A stretch of 64,000 nucleotides of DNA from Clostridia bacterium (GTDB lineage Bacteria; Bacillota; Clostridia; Christensenellales; CAG-138), in the NCBI GenBank assembly GCA_017524445.1, contig JAFXVP010000008.1, positions 23,654 to 87,653 on the forward strand, in the 5' to 3' direction. Below, piece by piece: positions 31,079-40,901 of the stretch; positions within the stretch are counted from its first letter, which is position 1, and each line of letters starts with the position of its first letter. The position numbers were made by a program, and so were the translations under genes. Under the pieces are notes generated by a model. It saw only the letters and a program-made list of their open reading frames with translations, was not told the origin of the DNA and searched no databases.

Positions 31079-33345
31079 GCGACGCTGATCACCATCACGG
31101 TCATATCGTCCGATCCGCCGCGCTCTTCGGCAAGCTTCAGCAGCGCATCTCCTGTTTGCCGTTCTTCCTCCTCCGAAATACGAATCGCTTCCTCCACGCC
31201 CTCCGGCAGCACATCCTGCACGCCGTCCGAACACAGTACGATACGGTCGTTGCGCTTCAGTTTCATGCGGATCACGCTCGGCTTCGCCTCTGCAAGGATC
31301 CCACACGGAAGCGCCTCCCCTGTGATCGCGCTGATTTGCCCGTCCCGAAGAAGGAAGCTCGGCGGCGCGCCGTATTTCAGCAGCTCCGCATCTCCGGTAT
31401 TCAGGTCGATCGAGACGGCGTCAAGCGTCGCGTATGTCTCCGATTCGTTCTGCGCAAGCAGCATGCGATTCACGTTTTCATAGACCAATTCTTTTTCTAC
31501 GCCTGCGTTGTAAAGTCGGAACAGCAGACGGATCGCCGCTTCGCTTTCGTTTCGCGCCTGCCGACCTCTCCCCATTCCGTCCGACAACGCAAAGCAGACA
31601 TATCCGCCGGGGATGCGGCATTCGCCGGTCGCGTCTCCGCTGACTGTTTTTCCGGCGTTCGTTCTGCATACCTGCATCGCCGCATGCAGCTCGGCGTCCT
31701 GTTCAAAAACGAACGTCGCGCAGCTTTCGTTCTGCGCGGTGCGGATACAGCGAAGCCGGTATCCGCAGGACTGCTCGATCTCCCATTGGATCGCCGAATG
31801 ACGCGTTCTGATCGGACGGCGAATGCTGACGGAAATCAATTCCGATCCGTCCGCTTCGTACATATCAAGCGCTTCGACGTCATATCCCGCCTGCGTAAGT
31901 CGTTCTCGTATCCTTCGGTCGGCAAACGACATGCTGCGGGAACGGCTTCGCATCTGACGTGCGTATGAACAAAGCGCTGCGCCGGCGCCCGAAAGCTGGC
32001 GCTCGGCAACGCCTGTCTGTCTGCATGCTTTTTTGTCGAGCGCGTTGCGGTTAACGGCTTGCTGATAGGCCAGCAGAACGGATGCGCAAAGATCGGAAAA
32101 ATGTCTGCAGTTCTCATCGATCGGATCGATCGGTTCAACACGACACCCTTTCGCCGCTTCTTCGGCAAGCTCTGTGATCGCTTCCTGTATCGCATCCGGA
32201 TCCCTCCAGCAGAGACGCCGTACCTCGCATCCGCGGCAGACCGTCAGCGCACCCTGCACGGTCCATCGGTCGATCACGTCATCTTCTTCCGGCTCTGTGT
32301 GAAACATGCCGGAAAATCCGCCGAGCAGCTTCCCCATCCGTTCCAGTTCCCGCGAAACACGGTGTTCCGTACGCTTTACGTTTTCCGCGGCCATCTGCTC
32401 CGTAAAGAGGCGCAGATCGACGCGGTTCCGGATCGCTGCGATCCAGCTTTTCGGGATCAATACAAAGAACAAAGCGCTGCACAAAAGGTTCGGGATCCCC
32501 GTCATATACGGTTCCTTTGACGCGATGGTTCTAAACAGCAGTGCGGACAGCGCAAACGCGCCGATGATAAGCATTTTACCTTTCTCCTGCAGTACCGAAG
32601 CCGTCAGCGCACCGAGCGCAACGCTCCCGATCAGCATCGGATCGCAGCCGGTATACAGCGTCAATATGACCGACCAAAGGATCCCCGCCGCCGCGCCTGC
32701 GACGCTGCGGACCGAAACAGCGACCATTGTAAACAGCAGGAGCAGCGAAACCGGAAGCGACCAACTGAGAAACGCAGCGTCCGCCACGGAAAGCAGCAGC
32801 GCGCCGACGCCGAGCGCGATCGCGATCTGTTCGATATCGGTGATCAGCCGTGTGTGGCTGACCGTCTTGACCGTCAGAGCGATGCGCCGAAAGCACATGG
32901 ACGACAACATGGAGACGGACAGCGAGATCAACCCGTACAACAGTTCCTCCGTTCCGCAGATCGCCGAAATCGGAAGCGTTACCAGCATGCACAGTACAAA
33001 GATCAGAAAGCGTACCGTCGGACGGCATTTCTTTTTGGCGATCAGAACGATTCGCGTGATCCCCCAATAGAGCAGCGCCGCGGAGACGCCTTGCCAATAC
33101 GGCTTCGACTCCGAAAACGCACCAAGGATGATCCCTCCAACGATCGCCGCCGGTTCATATCCCGCGAGCTGACTTCCGAGCAACAGTCCGAGTGCCAGCG
33201 GTGCGTGCAACCCATGGATCCGGACGCGGGAAAGCAGAAGCGCAAGAAGGAATCCGCCGACCACCACAGCCGTGCCGATCAGCGTTTCCGTTCGGTTTTC
33301 CGTAACATCGTTCTTTTTCCGCATACCCGCATCATACGGATTCAT
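31075..33345 (-). CDS. spoIIE: Stage II sporulation protein E, PP2C phosphatase
   Basis: SpoIIE dephosphorylates SpoIIAA to release sigma-F in the forespore and helps asymmetric division. An N-terminal block of about ten membrane helices (LIGTAVVVGGFLLALLLSRV onward) is followed by a regulatory region and the PP2C domain: CFALSDGMGRGRQARNESEA, DRIVLCSDGVQDVLPEG and GGSDDMTVMVIS at the C-terminus. The start is uncertain: ATG 33345 (756 residues) or ATG 33474 (799), neither with a good ribosome binding site; Bacillus SpoIIE has 827. It is the first gene of the spoIIE-spoIIGA-sigE operon. Confidence 0.93.
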   Translation of the reverse strand: MNPYDAGMRKKNDVTENRTETLIGTAVVVGGFLLALLLSRVRIHGLHAPLALGLLLGSQLAGYEPAAIVGGIILGAFSESKPYWQGVSAALLYWGITRIVLIAKKKCRPTVRFLIFVLCMLVTLPISAICGTEELLYGLISLSVSMLSSMCFRRIALTVKTVSHTRLITDIEQIAIALGVGALLLSVADAAFLSWSLPVSLLLLFTMVAVSVRSVAGAAAGILWSVILTLYTGCDPMLIGSVALGALTASVLQEKGKMLIIGAFALSALLFRTIASKEPYMTGIPNLLCSALFFVLIPKSWIAAIRNRVDLRLFTEQMAAENVKRTEHRVSRELERMGKLLGGFSGMFHTEPEEDDVIDRWTVQGALTVCRGCEVRRLCWRDPDAIQEAITELAEEAAKGCRVEPIDPIDENCRHFSDLCASVLLAYQQAVNRNALDKKACRQTGVAERQLSGAGAALCSYARQMRSRSRSMSFADRRIRERLTQAGYDVEALDMYEADGSELISVSIRRPIRTRHSAIQWEIEQSCGYRLRCIRTAQNESCATFVFEQDAELHAAMQVCRTNAGKTVSGDATGECRIPGGYVCFALSDGMGRGRQARNESEAAIRLLFRLYNAGVEKELVYENVNRMLLAQNESETYATLDAVSIDLNTGDAELLKYGAPPSFLLRDGQISAITGEALPCGILAEAKPSVIRMKLKRNDRIVLCSDGVQDVLPEGVEEAIRISEEEERQTGDALLKLAEERGGSDDMTVMVISVA

Positions 33346-33465
33346 ACCCGTGTTTGTGCGGCGATCAATGTCCCTTGTATTTTTGATTTCATCGTCCCGA
33401 TCCGATCCGTTATGATCGGATGCGGAACCGTTCCCGCCGTTTCGATCCGATCTTGCAGAATCATC

Positions 33466-33494
33466 TTGCCCCATGCTGTCGGATATGCTATAAT
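33466..33494 (+). promoter_or_regulatory. Sigma-A promoter of tmk
   Basis: TTGCCC, 17 bases, TATAAT. The promoter overlaps the possible upstream spoIIE start at 33474 on the other strand. Confidence 0.7.
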
Positions 33495-33550
33495 ACAAAA
33501 CAGAAATCGGCGGGAAATTTTCGTACAACCGTGCTTTCGGGAGGAACCAT

Positions 33551-34219
33551 ATGACAAAGATCATTGCATTCGAGGGCATCGACGGCACCGGCAAGAGTGT
33601 GCAGATGGCGCATCTTTCCGATACGCTGAAAAGCCGCGGACTGAAGGTGAAGGAAATCTCCTTCCCCATGTACGACACGTTTTTCGGGGAGATGGTCGGA
33701 CGGTATCTGTCCGCAAAGGACGGGATCGCGGCAAACACCGTCGACGGCAAAAGCATGGCGCTTTGGTTCGCTTTGGACCGTTTCGAAGCGTTCAAACACT
33801 TTGATTATTCCGACGCGGACGTATTGCTGATCAACCGATATGTGCTCTCGAACGCGGTCTATCAGAGCATTCGCGACATTGACATCGACAAGCCGGACAT
33901 TCTTGATTTCTGCCTTTCGCTTGAGCACGAGCACTTCGGTATTCCCGTCCCCGACCTGCATCTCGTTCTGGATATGGACACGGAAAGCGCCGCGGAAAAC
34001 GTCGACAAGAAGGGCTTCCGCGAGTATATCGGGAACGCGCGCGACGTCTATGAAAGCATCGACTCGATCCAGACCCGTGCGCGCAAAAAATACGCGGAAT
34101 ACGCACAGCGCATTCCGAACGTAGAACTTGTCCTCTGCACGGAAAACGGCGTCCTTCTGCCGATCGACGAAATTGCAAAGCGGATCGAAGCGATCGTACT
34201 GCCGATGCTCGGTCTCTGA
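33551..34219 (+). CDS. tmk: Thymidylate kinase
   Basis: Tmk phosphorylates dTMP to dTDP. The 222 residues have the P-loop FEGIDGTGKS at residues 8-17, the DRY-like substrate motif NRYVLSNAVYQ and a lid region with basic residues. Ribosome binding site GGGAGGAA. The sequence resembles the longer clostridial and archaeal-like form of the family. It is monocistronic, between its promoter and a strong terminator. Confidence 0.93.
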   Translation: MTKIIAFEGIDGTGKSVQMAHLSDTLKSRGLKVKEISFPMYDTFFGEMVGRYLSAKDGIAANTVDGKSMALWFALDRFEAFKHFDYSDADVLLINRYVLSNAVYQSIRDIDIDKPDILDFCLSLEHEHFGIPVPDLHLVLDMDTESAAENVDKKGFREYIGNARDVYESIDSIQTRARKKYAEYAQRIPNVELVLCTENGVLLPIDEIAKRIEAIVLPMLGL

Positions 34220-34235
34220 TTCCATTTATAACGCA

Positions 34236-34266
34236 AAAGCACACGGATCGCTCCGTGTGCTTTATT
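34236..34266. terminator. Bidirectional terminator between tmk and sdaAA
   Basis: A 12-bp perfect stem AAAGCACACGGA/TCCGTGTGCTTT with a 4-base loop, between the convergent genes. Confidence 0.9.
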
Positions 34267-34278
34267 CTTTTTATTCTC

Positions 34279-35184
34279 TTAGTATTCGCCGGAATAGCTC
34301 TGGAATCGCCTGACCTTCTCCGCGACCGCTTTGCCGGTCGGCGTCGTCGCAAGCCCGCCCTTGGCCGTTTCGCGATATTCTTTGCGGATGTCCCTTCCGA
34401 CCTGCAGCATGGCTGAAACAACCTCGTCGAACGGGATCAGACTCGTGATGCCGCACAGCACCATGTCCGCGCACAATAGCGCGTTCGCCGCGCCCAAAGC
34501 GTTCCGCTTGATGCAGGGGCATTCGACCAAACCCGCGACCGGATCGCACACAAGACCCATGATGTTCTTGATCGTGATCGCCGCCGCATCCAGTGCCTGC
34601 TCGGGCGATCCGCCGGAAAGCTCGACGATCGCTGCTGCCGCCATTGCGCTTGCGACGCCGGTCTCCGCCTGACAGCCGCCGTCCGCGCCGGAGATCGTCG
34701 CATTCTGCGCAAAGAGCAGTCCGACCGCGCCTGCCGTGAACAGCCCCTGAATGAGCTGATCGTCGGTCCAATTACGCTCCATGCCGCATTCGATCAGAAC
34801 GCCCGGCAGGATACCGCTTGCGCCGGCCGTCGGCGCCGCGACGATTCTCCCCATGGATGAATTGACTTCGCAGACCGCCATTGCGCTCGCCGCCGCGCGG
34901 CAGGTGTTGCCGCCGGAGAACGGATCGTATTTTGCATACAGGAACAGCCGCCTTGCCTCTCCGCCGGACAGATGGGAAACCGTCTCCACGTGCTCCTCAA
35001 GTCCGATCCGGACGGCTTCGCGCATGACCTCCAGGTTTTTCCGCATCTCTTCCATGACGGCGTCGCGCATCATTTCCCCGCGCGAAACCTCGCGCCGGAT
35101 CATGGCTTCGGCGATCGTGCAGTTCTCCGCCGTGCAGTATTGGCAAAGAGCCGCGCCGTTTTCAAATGCTTCCATCAACTGCAT
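34279..35184 (-). CDS. sdaAA: L-serine dehydratase, Fe-S type, alpha subunit
   Basis: The alpha subunit of the two-subunit, oxygen-sensitive L-serine dehydratase, which makes pyruvate and ammonia through a 4Fe-4S cluster. The 301 residues include the family motifs PFSGGNTCRAAASAMAVCEV, APTAGASGILPGVLI and GLVCDPVAGLVECPCIKRNA with clustered cysteines. It follows sdaAB by 12 bases. Confidence 0.95.
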   Translation of the reverse strand: MQLMEAFENGAALCQYCTAENCTIAEAMIRREVSRGEMMRDAVMEEMRKNLEVMREAVRIGLEEHVETVSHLSGGEARRLFLYAKYDPFSGGNTCRAAASAMAVCEVNSSMGRIVAAPTAGASGILPGVLIECGMERNWTDDQLIQGLFTAGAVGLLFAQNATISGADGGCQAETGVASAMAAAAIVELSGGSPEQALDAAAITIKNIMGLVCDPVAGLVECPCIKRNALGAANALLCADMVLCGITSLIPFDEVVSAMLQVGRDIRKEYRETAKGGLATTPTGKAVAEKVRRFQSYSGEY

Positions 35185-35196
35185 ACCCGCTCCTCC

Positions 35197-35859
35197 TTAT
35201 ACAGCAAACATATCGGTGATCCCGCTGCAGAGCTGGCGAATGATCGCCTGCATCTCCTTCGTGACGGGCGTATCGGTCTCGATACACATATAGGCGTTCC
35301 GGCCGCGTCCGTGCCGGAAAACACGCATGAACGCGATATTGACCTTCAGCTGTGCAAGCACCTGCGAAACGACGGCAATAACGCCCGGCTCGTCTCTGTG
35401 GCTGATGATCAGCGTCGGATATTCGCCGGAAAGCTCCACCGCCTGCTCGTTGATCTCGGTGATCAGAATGTTTCCGCCGCCGACCGAACGCCCGACGACC
35501 TCCATCTTTCGATCGTTGACGTCAACAAGCTCGATCTTGACCGTGTTCGGATGATCGGCAGGCGCGTCGGAATAGGTAAACGCGACCTGCACGCCCTGGT
35601 CCATGGCAAGCTCGTATGCATGCGGAATGCGTTCGTCGTCCGGCGAAAAGCCAAGGATCCCGCCGATCAGCGCCTTGTCCGTGCCGTGCCCGCGTCCGGT
35701 TTCGGCAAACGAACCGTACAGCGTGAAGTGCACGCGGCTGACCTCCGCGCCGATCAATTTCCTTGCGATATACGCGATGCGTACCGCGCCTGCCGTATGG
35801 CTCGACGACGGTCCCGTCATGCGCGGACCGATGATGTCAAATACCGAGAAATCTTCCAT
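35197..35859 (-). CDS. sdaAB: L-serine dehydratase, Fe-S type, beta subunit
   Basis: The 220-residue beta subunit. DIIGPRMTGPSSSHTAGAVR binds substrate, GHGTDKALIGGILGF follows, and the C-terminal ACT domain (TLIISHRDEPGVIAVVSQVL) probably senses an amino acid. ATG 35859 follows AAAGGAAAGGGG; a longer frame would reach into the SRP RNA gene. Only about 23 bases separate the start from the SRP RNA terminator, so no separate promoter fits. Confidence 0.95.
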   Translation of the reverse strand: MEDFSVFDIIGPRMTGPSSSHTAGAVRIAYIARKLIGAEVSRVHFTLYGSFAETGRGHGTDKALIGGILGFSPDDERIPHAYELAMDQGVQVAFTYSDAPADHPNTVKIELVDVNDRKMEVVGRSVGGGNILITEINEQAVELSGEYPTLIISHRDEPGVIAVVSQVLAQLKVNIAFMRVFRHGRGRNAYMCIETDTPVTKEMQAIIRQLCSGITDMFAV

Positions 35860-35882
35860 GCTGCCCCTTTCCTTTGATACAG

Positions 35883-35909
35883 AAAAAACCGAGCGTGTGC
35901 CCGGTTTTT
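35883..35909 (-). terminator. Terminator of the SRP RNA gene
   Basis: An 8-bp stem (AAAAACCG with CGGTTTTT) around a GC-containing loop, followed by six T on the minus strand. Confidence 0.75.
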
Positions 35910-36184
35910 CTCTATAAAACTTGCACACCCGTCCTTCGACCGCTTGCTCCGAGTGGACACTCAACCGATGACTCCGCGCAGGTGACCCCGCGGCACATCG
36001 TACATTCCGCTTAGTGCTGCTTCCGTCAGGACCTGACACGGTTCACGGCGTGCGATTGCACGGGACCCGCGCATCAACGTTCCGTATTGAGACCGACCTC
36101 ACAACAATTGGCCTCGGGACGGGGATTCGGCCTCGCTGTAGCGGATTGCGAGTACAGGGCACCGCTAACTCCCCGCTTAGTGCA
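35910..36184 (-). ncRNA. ffs: Signal recognition particle RNA, large (Bacillus) type
   Basis: About 275 nt reading in from the right. The Alu domain is present (AGCGGTGCCCTGTACTCGCA, then ATCCGCTACAGCGAGGCCGA), matching the Bacillus scRNA pattern. The S-domain core TGTCAGGTCC-TGAC-GGAAGCAGC carries the Ffh-binding sequence, with UGAC as tetraloop instead of GGAA. The closing strand includes ATGTGCCGCGGGGTCACCTG. The 5' end is estimated from the promoter and the 3' end from the terminator. Confidence 0.93.
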
Positions 36185-36190
36185 TTGCAT

Positions 36191-36219
36191 ATTATAACCG
36201 CATCTCACTCTTTTTGCAA
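36191..36219 (-). promoter_or_regulatory. Sigma-A promoter of the SRP RNA
   Basis: TTGCAA, 17 bases, TATAAT on the minus strand; the -35 box lies inside the 3' end of the QueG-like gene. Confidence 0.85.
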
Positions 36220-37125
36220 GAGGGAAATTGCGTAATCGAGTTCCGCGCCGAACCGCTCCCCCTCTGTCTTGCGTAGTTCCATTAGATACGGCAGCGCATC
36301 GGTCCTGCCGCGATTTGCCGCAAGCACGATCGCCTGACGCAAAAGACGTTTCGGCGCCGCAAGATTTTTGCCGACGAGCGTTTCCGCCTCCCTGCGGTTT
36401 CCCATAAGGATCGCGATCGGATCGAGAACCATTTTGACATCGTCCGGGATCGGGATCGTTTCCTTCGGATTCTTCGGGCAGACCGCCTGACAGCGCATAC
36501 ATCCGAGCAGGGACGGAAGCCACTCCATTGCGTCCTGCGGGATCTGATCGCCTTCCATATAGGAATGAACGCAACGTGTCCAGTCGAACGCGTAATCCCC
36601 TTTGATCGCGCCGAAGCAAACCTGTTGACACAGCCCGCAATGATCGCAGATTTCTTTCGGGTTGCGGCGCGGCGTGTAGTGGACCGGCTCCGGCAATGCC
36701 AGCATCGCGCCCTGTAAGCCGAAATACGTGCCGTACGGTTCGAGGAAGAGCAATTGATTATCCATGCGCGAACCGACGCCGTAGGACGCAATCTGCTCGC
36801 GATACGGCGTCTCCGCACGCTCTGCCCGGACACCGTTCTCATTCAGCGCAGCAAGCAGCCGTTTCATCGCGTGATACGCGCGGTTGCTTGCGATATAATA
36901 GGACGCGACAAGCGTTTCGTCGTCGTAAGGCGTGTACGGATACACGCAGATGAATACGGCGTTCGCCCACGGATAGCGCACCTTCGGATCGTCCGCAAGC
37001 GGCACCGTGTTCGGATGAAACACGCCATCTTGTCGATGGCGTGTCCAGTTCGTATAGGGGGCGACGGGAAGCAGAAAGCCCTCCGCGAAGCCCGCGTTTT
37101 TTGCAAGTGCAAAAACGTCCGTCAT
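36205..37125 (-). CDS. QueG-like iron-sulfur protein (epoxyqueuosine reductase family)
   Basis: A 306-residue protein with two ferredoxin-type clusters, CDHCGLCQQVC and GCMRCQAVCPKN, after a QueG/DUF1730-like N-terminal domain, and a short helical C-terminus. True QueG reduces epoxyqueuosine in tRNA using cobalamin. The first Cys motif here ends QQVCFGAI rather than the usual DACPTGAI, and the overall match is distant, so another reductase role is possible. Its start overlaps the V-ATPase D stop as ATGA, making it the last gene of the ATPase operon. Confidence 0.65.
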   Translation of the reverse strand: MTDVFALAKNAGFAEGFLLPVAPYTNWTRHRQDGVFHPNTVPLADDPKVRYPWANAVFICVYPYTPYDDETLVASYYIASNRAYHAMKRLLAALNENGVRAERAETPYREQIASYGVGSRMDNQLLFLEPYGTYFGLQGAMLALPEPVHYTPRRNPKEICDHCGLCQQVCFGAIKGDYAFDWTRCVHSYMEGDQIPQDAMEWLPSLLGCMRCQAVCPKNPKETIPIPDDVKMVLDPIAILMGNRREAETLVGKNLAAPKRLLRQAIVLAANRGRTDALPYLMELRKTEGERFGAELDYAISLLQKE

Positions 37126-37748
37126 GCTTCCTTTGCAAGCATCTCCTTGGTTTTCATCAGACGCGAGGTATTTCCTCGCTCGTTTTCCTCCAGTTTCATC
37201 TGGATGTCATGGATCGCGGCGTCGAACTGCGGGATCATGACGTATTCAAGCGCGTTGACGCGGCGGCGGGTCTTTTCGATCTCGTCTGCCAATCTGCTCG
37301 TCGCCTTTTCGACCTCGGCAAGCTCCAGCATCAGCGGAAGGATCTCCGCAAGCGCCTGCACCGCGCCGTCGAGATCGGCACCGGTCGTAGCAAAGCCGTA
37401 CGGATAGACGAAGCCGTCCTGCGTATCGAGCGAAAGCTTCGGCACGGGAATGGACAAAATGTTCTGCTTGCCCGCATCGACCTTGATCGCGCGCGCCGGA
37501 TACATCAGCGCTTCCTCGATCTCGTTTCCGCTCATCATGACGCGAGCAAGCACGAAGTTCTGCATCGCTTCGCCGAGCTTTTTCTCCGTTTCCTGACGCA
37601 GCGCCTTGTTTTTGCGCGCAAGAACGATGAAGCGGCGCACGAGCTCGTCTCGCTTATCCTTCATCATTTTGTGTCCGCGAATGGCAACTGTTCTGCGTTT
37701 TTTCAGGTTGCTTAGCTCCATTCGCGTGGGCTTATACTGCAGCGCCAC
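37122..37748 (-). CDS. atpD: V/A-type ATPase subunit D
   Basis: The central-shaft subunit of the rotary ATPase. The 208 residues form a long antiparallel coiled coil: the N-terminal helix contains PTRMELSNLKKRRTVAIRGH and the C-terminal one has EIEKTRRRVNALEYVMIPQF. It follows subunit B by three bases. Confidence 0.95.
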   Translation of the reverse strand: MALQYKPTRMELSNLKKRRTVAIRGHKMMKDKRDELVRRFIVLARKNKALRQETEKKLGEAMQNFVLARVMMSGNEIEEALMYPARAIKVDAGKQNILSIPVPKLSLDTQDGFVYPYGFATTGADLDGAVQALAEILPLMLELAEVEKATSRLADEIEKTRRRVNALEYVMIPQFDAAIHDIQMKLEENERGNTSRLMKTKEMLAKEA

Positions 37749-37751
37749 GGC

Positions 37752-39125
37752 TTACGCCTCCTCGTAGTATTTTTCGATGTAGACGTCCTTGATACGCTTG
37801 AGCTCGGACTTCGGCAGGATCCGCAAAAGTTCCCAACCGAGGTTCAGCGTCTCCTCGATCGAACGGTTCGTGTAGTAGCCCTGCGAAACGTAGCGCGCCT
37901 CGAATTCGTCCGCGAACTTTGCGTAGAGCTTATCCGTATCAGACAGCGCCGCGTCGCCGAGAATGACCGCGAGTTCCTTTGCGTCCTTGCCGCGCGAATA
38001 CGCCGAGAACAGCTGGTTCATCGTGTCCGCGTGATCCTCGCGCGTTTTGCCCTTGCCGATGCCTTTGTCCTTCAGACGGCTCAGCGACGGCAGAACGTTG
38101 ATCGGCGGGGTCAGGCCTTTGCGGTACAGTTCGCGGGAAAGAATGATCTGTCCTTCCGTGATGTAGCCGGTGAGGTCCGGGATCGGGTGCGTGACGTCGT
38201 CCTCGGGCATGGACAGGATCGGGATCATCGTGATCGAGCCCTTGTTGCCGCGGATACGGCCCGCGCGCTCGTACATTGTCGCAAGGTCGGTATACATGTA
38301 GCCCGGATAGCCGCGGCGGCCGGGGACCTCTTTACGCGCTGCGGAGACTTCGCGCAGCGCTTCCGCGTAGTTCGTGATGTCCGTGATGATGACGAGCACC
38401 TGCATGCCGAGGTCGTACGCAAGGTATTCCGCGGCAGTGATCGCCATACGCGGCGTGGAAATACGCTCGATGGCCGGGTCGTTTGCGAGGTTGATGAACG
38501 TGACCGTACGCTCGATTGCGCCGGTCTCACGGAAGTCGTTGATGAAGAAGTCCGCTTCCTCGAACGTGATGCCGACCGCTGCAAAGACGACCGCGAACTT
38601 TTCGTCGCTGCCGAGGACCTTTGCCTGACGCGCGATCTGCGCCGCGAGATTTGCGTGCGGCAGACCGCTGCCGGAGAACACCGGGAGCTTCTGTCCGCGG
38701 ACGAGCGTATTCAGGCCGTCGATCGCGGAGATGCCCGTCTGAATGAACTCGGACGGATAGTCGCGCGCCGCGGGGTTCATTGCCGTGCCGTTGATGTCCA
38801 GATGCTTTTCCGCGATCAGCGCGGGACCGCCGTCCTTCGGCTTGCCCATGCCGTCGAAGACGCGGCCGAGCATATCGGGCGCAACGTCAAGCTCGATGGA
38901 GTGACCGAGGAAACGCGCTTTGCTGTCGGAAATGCGCAAGCCCTGCGAACCCTCGAAGAGCTGCACCATGGCTTTGTCGCCGTTGATTTCGAGAACGCGG
39001 CCGCGGCGGATATTCCCGTCTGCCTGCTCGATCTCGACCAGCTCGTCGTACTTGACGCCTTCGACGTCCTTGACCAGCATCAGCGGGCCGACGACCTCGG
39101 AAATGGTACGATATTCTTTACGCAT
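37752..39125 (-). CDS. atpB: V/A-type ATPase subunit B (non-catalytic)
   Basis: The 457-residue nucleotide-binding subunit without a P-loop, as usual for B. Family stretches are [40 protein letters not shown] and [20 protein letters not shown]. Its start overlaps the A stop by one base. Confidence 0.97.
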   Translation of the reverse strand: MRKEYRTISEVVGPLMLVKDVEGVKYDELVEIEQADGNIRRGRVLEINGDKAMVQLFEGSQGLRISDSKARFLGHSIELDVAPDMLGRVFDGMGKPKDGGPALIAEKHLDINGTAMNPAARDYPSEFIQTGISAIDGLNTLVRGQKLPVFSGSGLPHANLAAQIARQAKVLGSDEKFAVVFAAVGITFEEADFFINDFRETGAIERTVTFINLANDPAIERISTPRMAITAAEYLAYDLGMQVLVIITDITNYAEALREVSAARKEVPGRRGYPGYMYTDLATMYERAGRIRGNKGSITMIPILSMPEDDVTHPIPDLTGYITEGQIILSRELYRKGLTPPINVLPSLSRLKDKGIGKGKTREDHADTMNQLFSAYSRGKDAKELAVILGDAALSDTDKLYAKFADEFEARYVSQGYYTNRSIEETLNLGWELLRILPKSELKRIKDVYIEKYYEEA

Positions 39126-40888
39126 CAGAACTGTCCTCCTTCCGTCAGCGCCGTGATCTGTTCGGTCATATCCTTCATGATCGCGTTGTATTCGTCCTCC
39201 GCCTCTGCTTCGGGCACGTATTTCAATCTGCCGATGCGTTCACGGACCGGAAGCGAGAGCAGCCGTCTGAACGAAGCGTCCTTGTCAAGCGCTTCAAGGT
39301 TCTTTTCATAGTTGGTCATGATCGCCTTGAGCATCATGAACTGCTTCTTCGGCGAAGTGTAGGTGTCGGTCTCGTGGAACGCATTCTGGTGCAGATAGTC
39401 CTCACGGATGCTGCGCGCTGCTTCGAGCGTCAGACGGTCCTTGAAGGACAGTGCGTCGATACCGACGAGACGAACGATCTCGTCGAGCTCGCTCTCGACC
39501 TGCAGAAGATGCATGGTGCGGGAAACGAGGTTCGACCACTCCGTATTGACCTGATTATTGAACCACGGGGACAAGCGATCCTGATACAGCGAATAGGACT
39601 GCAGCCAGTCGATCGCCGGGAAGTGACGCGCGTACGCCAGCTTGGAGGAAAGTCCCCAATAGACCTTGACGATACGCAGTGTCGCCTGCGAAACCGGCTC
39701 CGAAATATCGCCGCCCGGCGGGGAAACCGCGCCGATCGCCGTGACCGCGCCGAGCCGTCCTTCGCTGCCGAGCGTCTTCACGCTGCCCGCGCGCTCATAG
39801 AACTCCGCAAGACGGGAGGAAAGATACGCCGGGTATCCTTCTTCGCCGGGCATCTCTTCGAGTCGGCCGGACATTTCGCGGAGCGCTTCTGCCCAGCGGC
39901 TCGTCGAGTCCGCCATGATCGCGACTTTGTAACCCATGTCGCGGAAATATTCCGCGATCGTAATGCCCGTATAAATGGATGCTTCACGTGCCGCAACCGG
40001 CATGTCGGACGTGTTCGCGATAAGCACCGTGCGCTTCATCAGCGAAAGCCCCGTGCGTGGGTCCTTGAGCTCCGGGAACTCCATCAGAACGTCGGTCATC
40101 TCGTTGCCGCGTTCGCCGCAGCCGACGTAGACGATGATGTCCGCGTCCGCCCACTTTGCGAGCTGATGCTGCACGACGGTCTTGCCGCTGCCGAACGGAC
40201 CGGGAACCGCCGCGACGCCGCCCTTTGCGACCGGGAACAGCGTGTCGATGACGCGCTGTCCGGTGATCATCGGCTCATTCGGCGCGAGCTTTTCCGCATA
40301 CGGTCTGCCCTTTCTTACCGGCCATTTCTGGAGCATCGGAAGCGCGGTCTCTTTCCCATCTTTTTCAATTCTTACAATCGGGGTGACGATGTTCGCGTCG
40401 CCTTCGAAGATCCACGTGAGCTTGCCGGACACGTTCGGCGGAACCATGATCTTATGCAGGACCGCCTCGGTCTCCTGTACGGTGCCGAGCACGTCGCCGC
40501 CCGTGACCTCGTCGCCGACCTGCGCCGTCGGAACGAAATGCCAGAGCTTTTCATGATCCAGCGAATCGACGGTGATACCGCGTGTGATGCGGTCGCCCGC
40601 CTGTTCGCGGATCTTGTTCAGCGGACGCTGAATGCCGTCGTAGATGGATTCGATGAGGCCCGGCGCCAGCTCGACCGAAAGCGGCGCGCCGGTCGAATAG
40701 ACCGGTTCGCCGGGGCCAATGCCGCCGGTTTCCTCGTAAACCTGAATGGACGCCTTATCCTCGCGCAATTCGATGACTTCGCCGATCAGATGCTTGTCGG
40801 ATACGCGGACGACGTCGAACATCTGCACGTCGCCCATGCCGCTTGCCACGATCAACGGCCCCGAAACCTTTACGATAGTACCTTGCAT
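39125..40888 (-). CDS. atpA: V/A-type ATPase catalytic subunit A
   Basis: The 587-residue catalytic subunit with P-loop [13 protein letters not shown] (about residue 230), the non-homologous insert region (about 110-185) diagnostic for A subunits, and the [20 protein letters not shown] motif with the glutamates of the active site. It couples ATP to rotation of the D/F shaft. Confidence 0.97.
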   Translation of the reverse strand: MQGTIVKVSGPLIVASGMGDVQMFDVVRVSDKHLIGEVIELREDKASIQVYEETGGIGPGEPVYSTGAPLSVELAPGLIESIYDGIQRPLNKIREQAGDRITRGITVDSLDHEKLWHFVPTAQVGDEVTGGDVLGTVQETEAVLHKIMVPPNVSGKLTWIFEGDANIVTPIVRIEKDGKETALPMLQKWPVRKGRPYAEKLAPNEPMITGQRVIDTLFPVAKGGVAAVPGPFGSGKTVVQHQLAKWADADIIVYVGCGERGNEMTDVLMEFPELKDPRTGLSLMKRTVLIANTSDMPVAAREASIYTGITIAEYFRDMGYKVAIMADSTSRWAEALREMSGRLEEMPGEEGYPAYLSSRLAEFYERAGSVKTLGSEGRLGAVTAIGAVSPPGGDISEPVSQATLRIVKVYWGLSSKLAYARHFPAIDWLQSYSLYQDRLSPWFNNQVNTEWSNLVSRTMHLLQVESELDEIVRLVGIDALSFKDRLTLEAARSIREDYLHQNAFHETDTYTSPKKQFMMLKAIMTNYEKNLEALDKDASFRRLLSLPVRERIGRLKYVPEAEAEDEYNAIMKDMTEQITALTEGGQF

Positions 40889-40901
40889 ACTCTTTCTCCT
40901 G

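Noticed and set aside
38031..39311. Long plus-strand open frames opposite the V-ATPase genes
   Set aside because: They are antisense shadows of high-GC coding sequence, with no ribosome binding sites or family resemblance.
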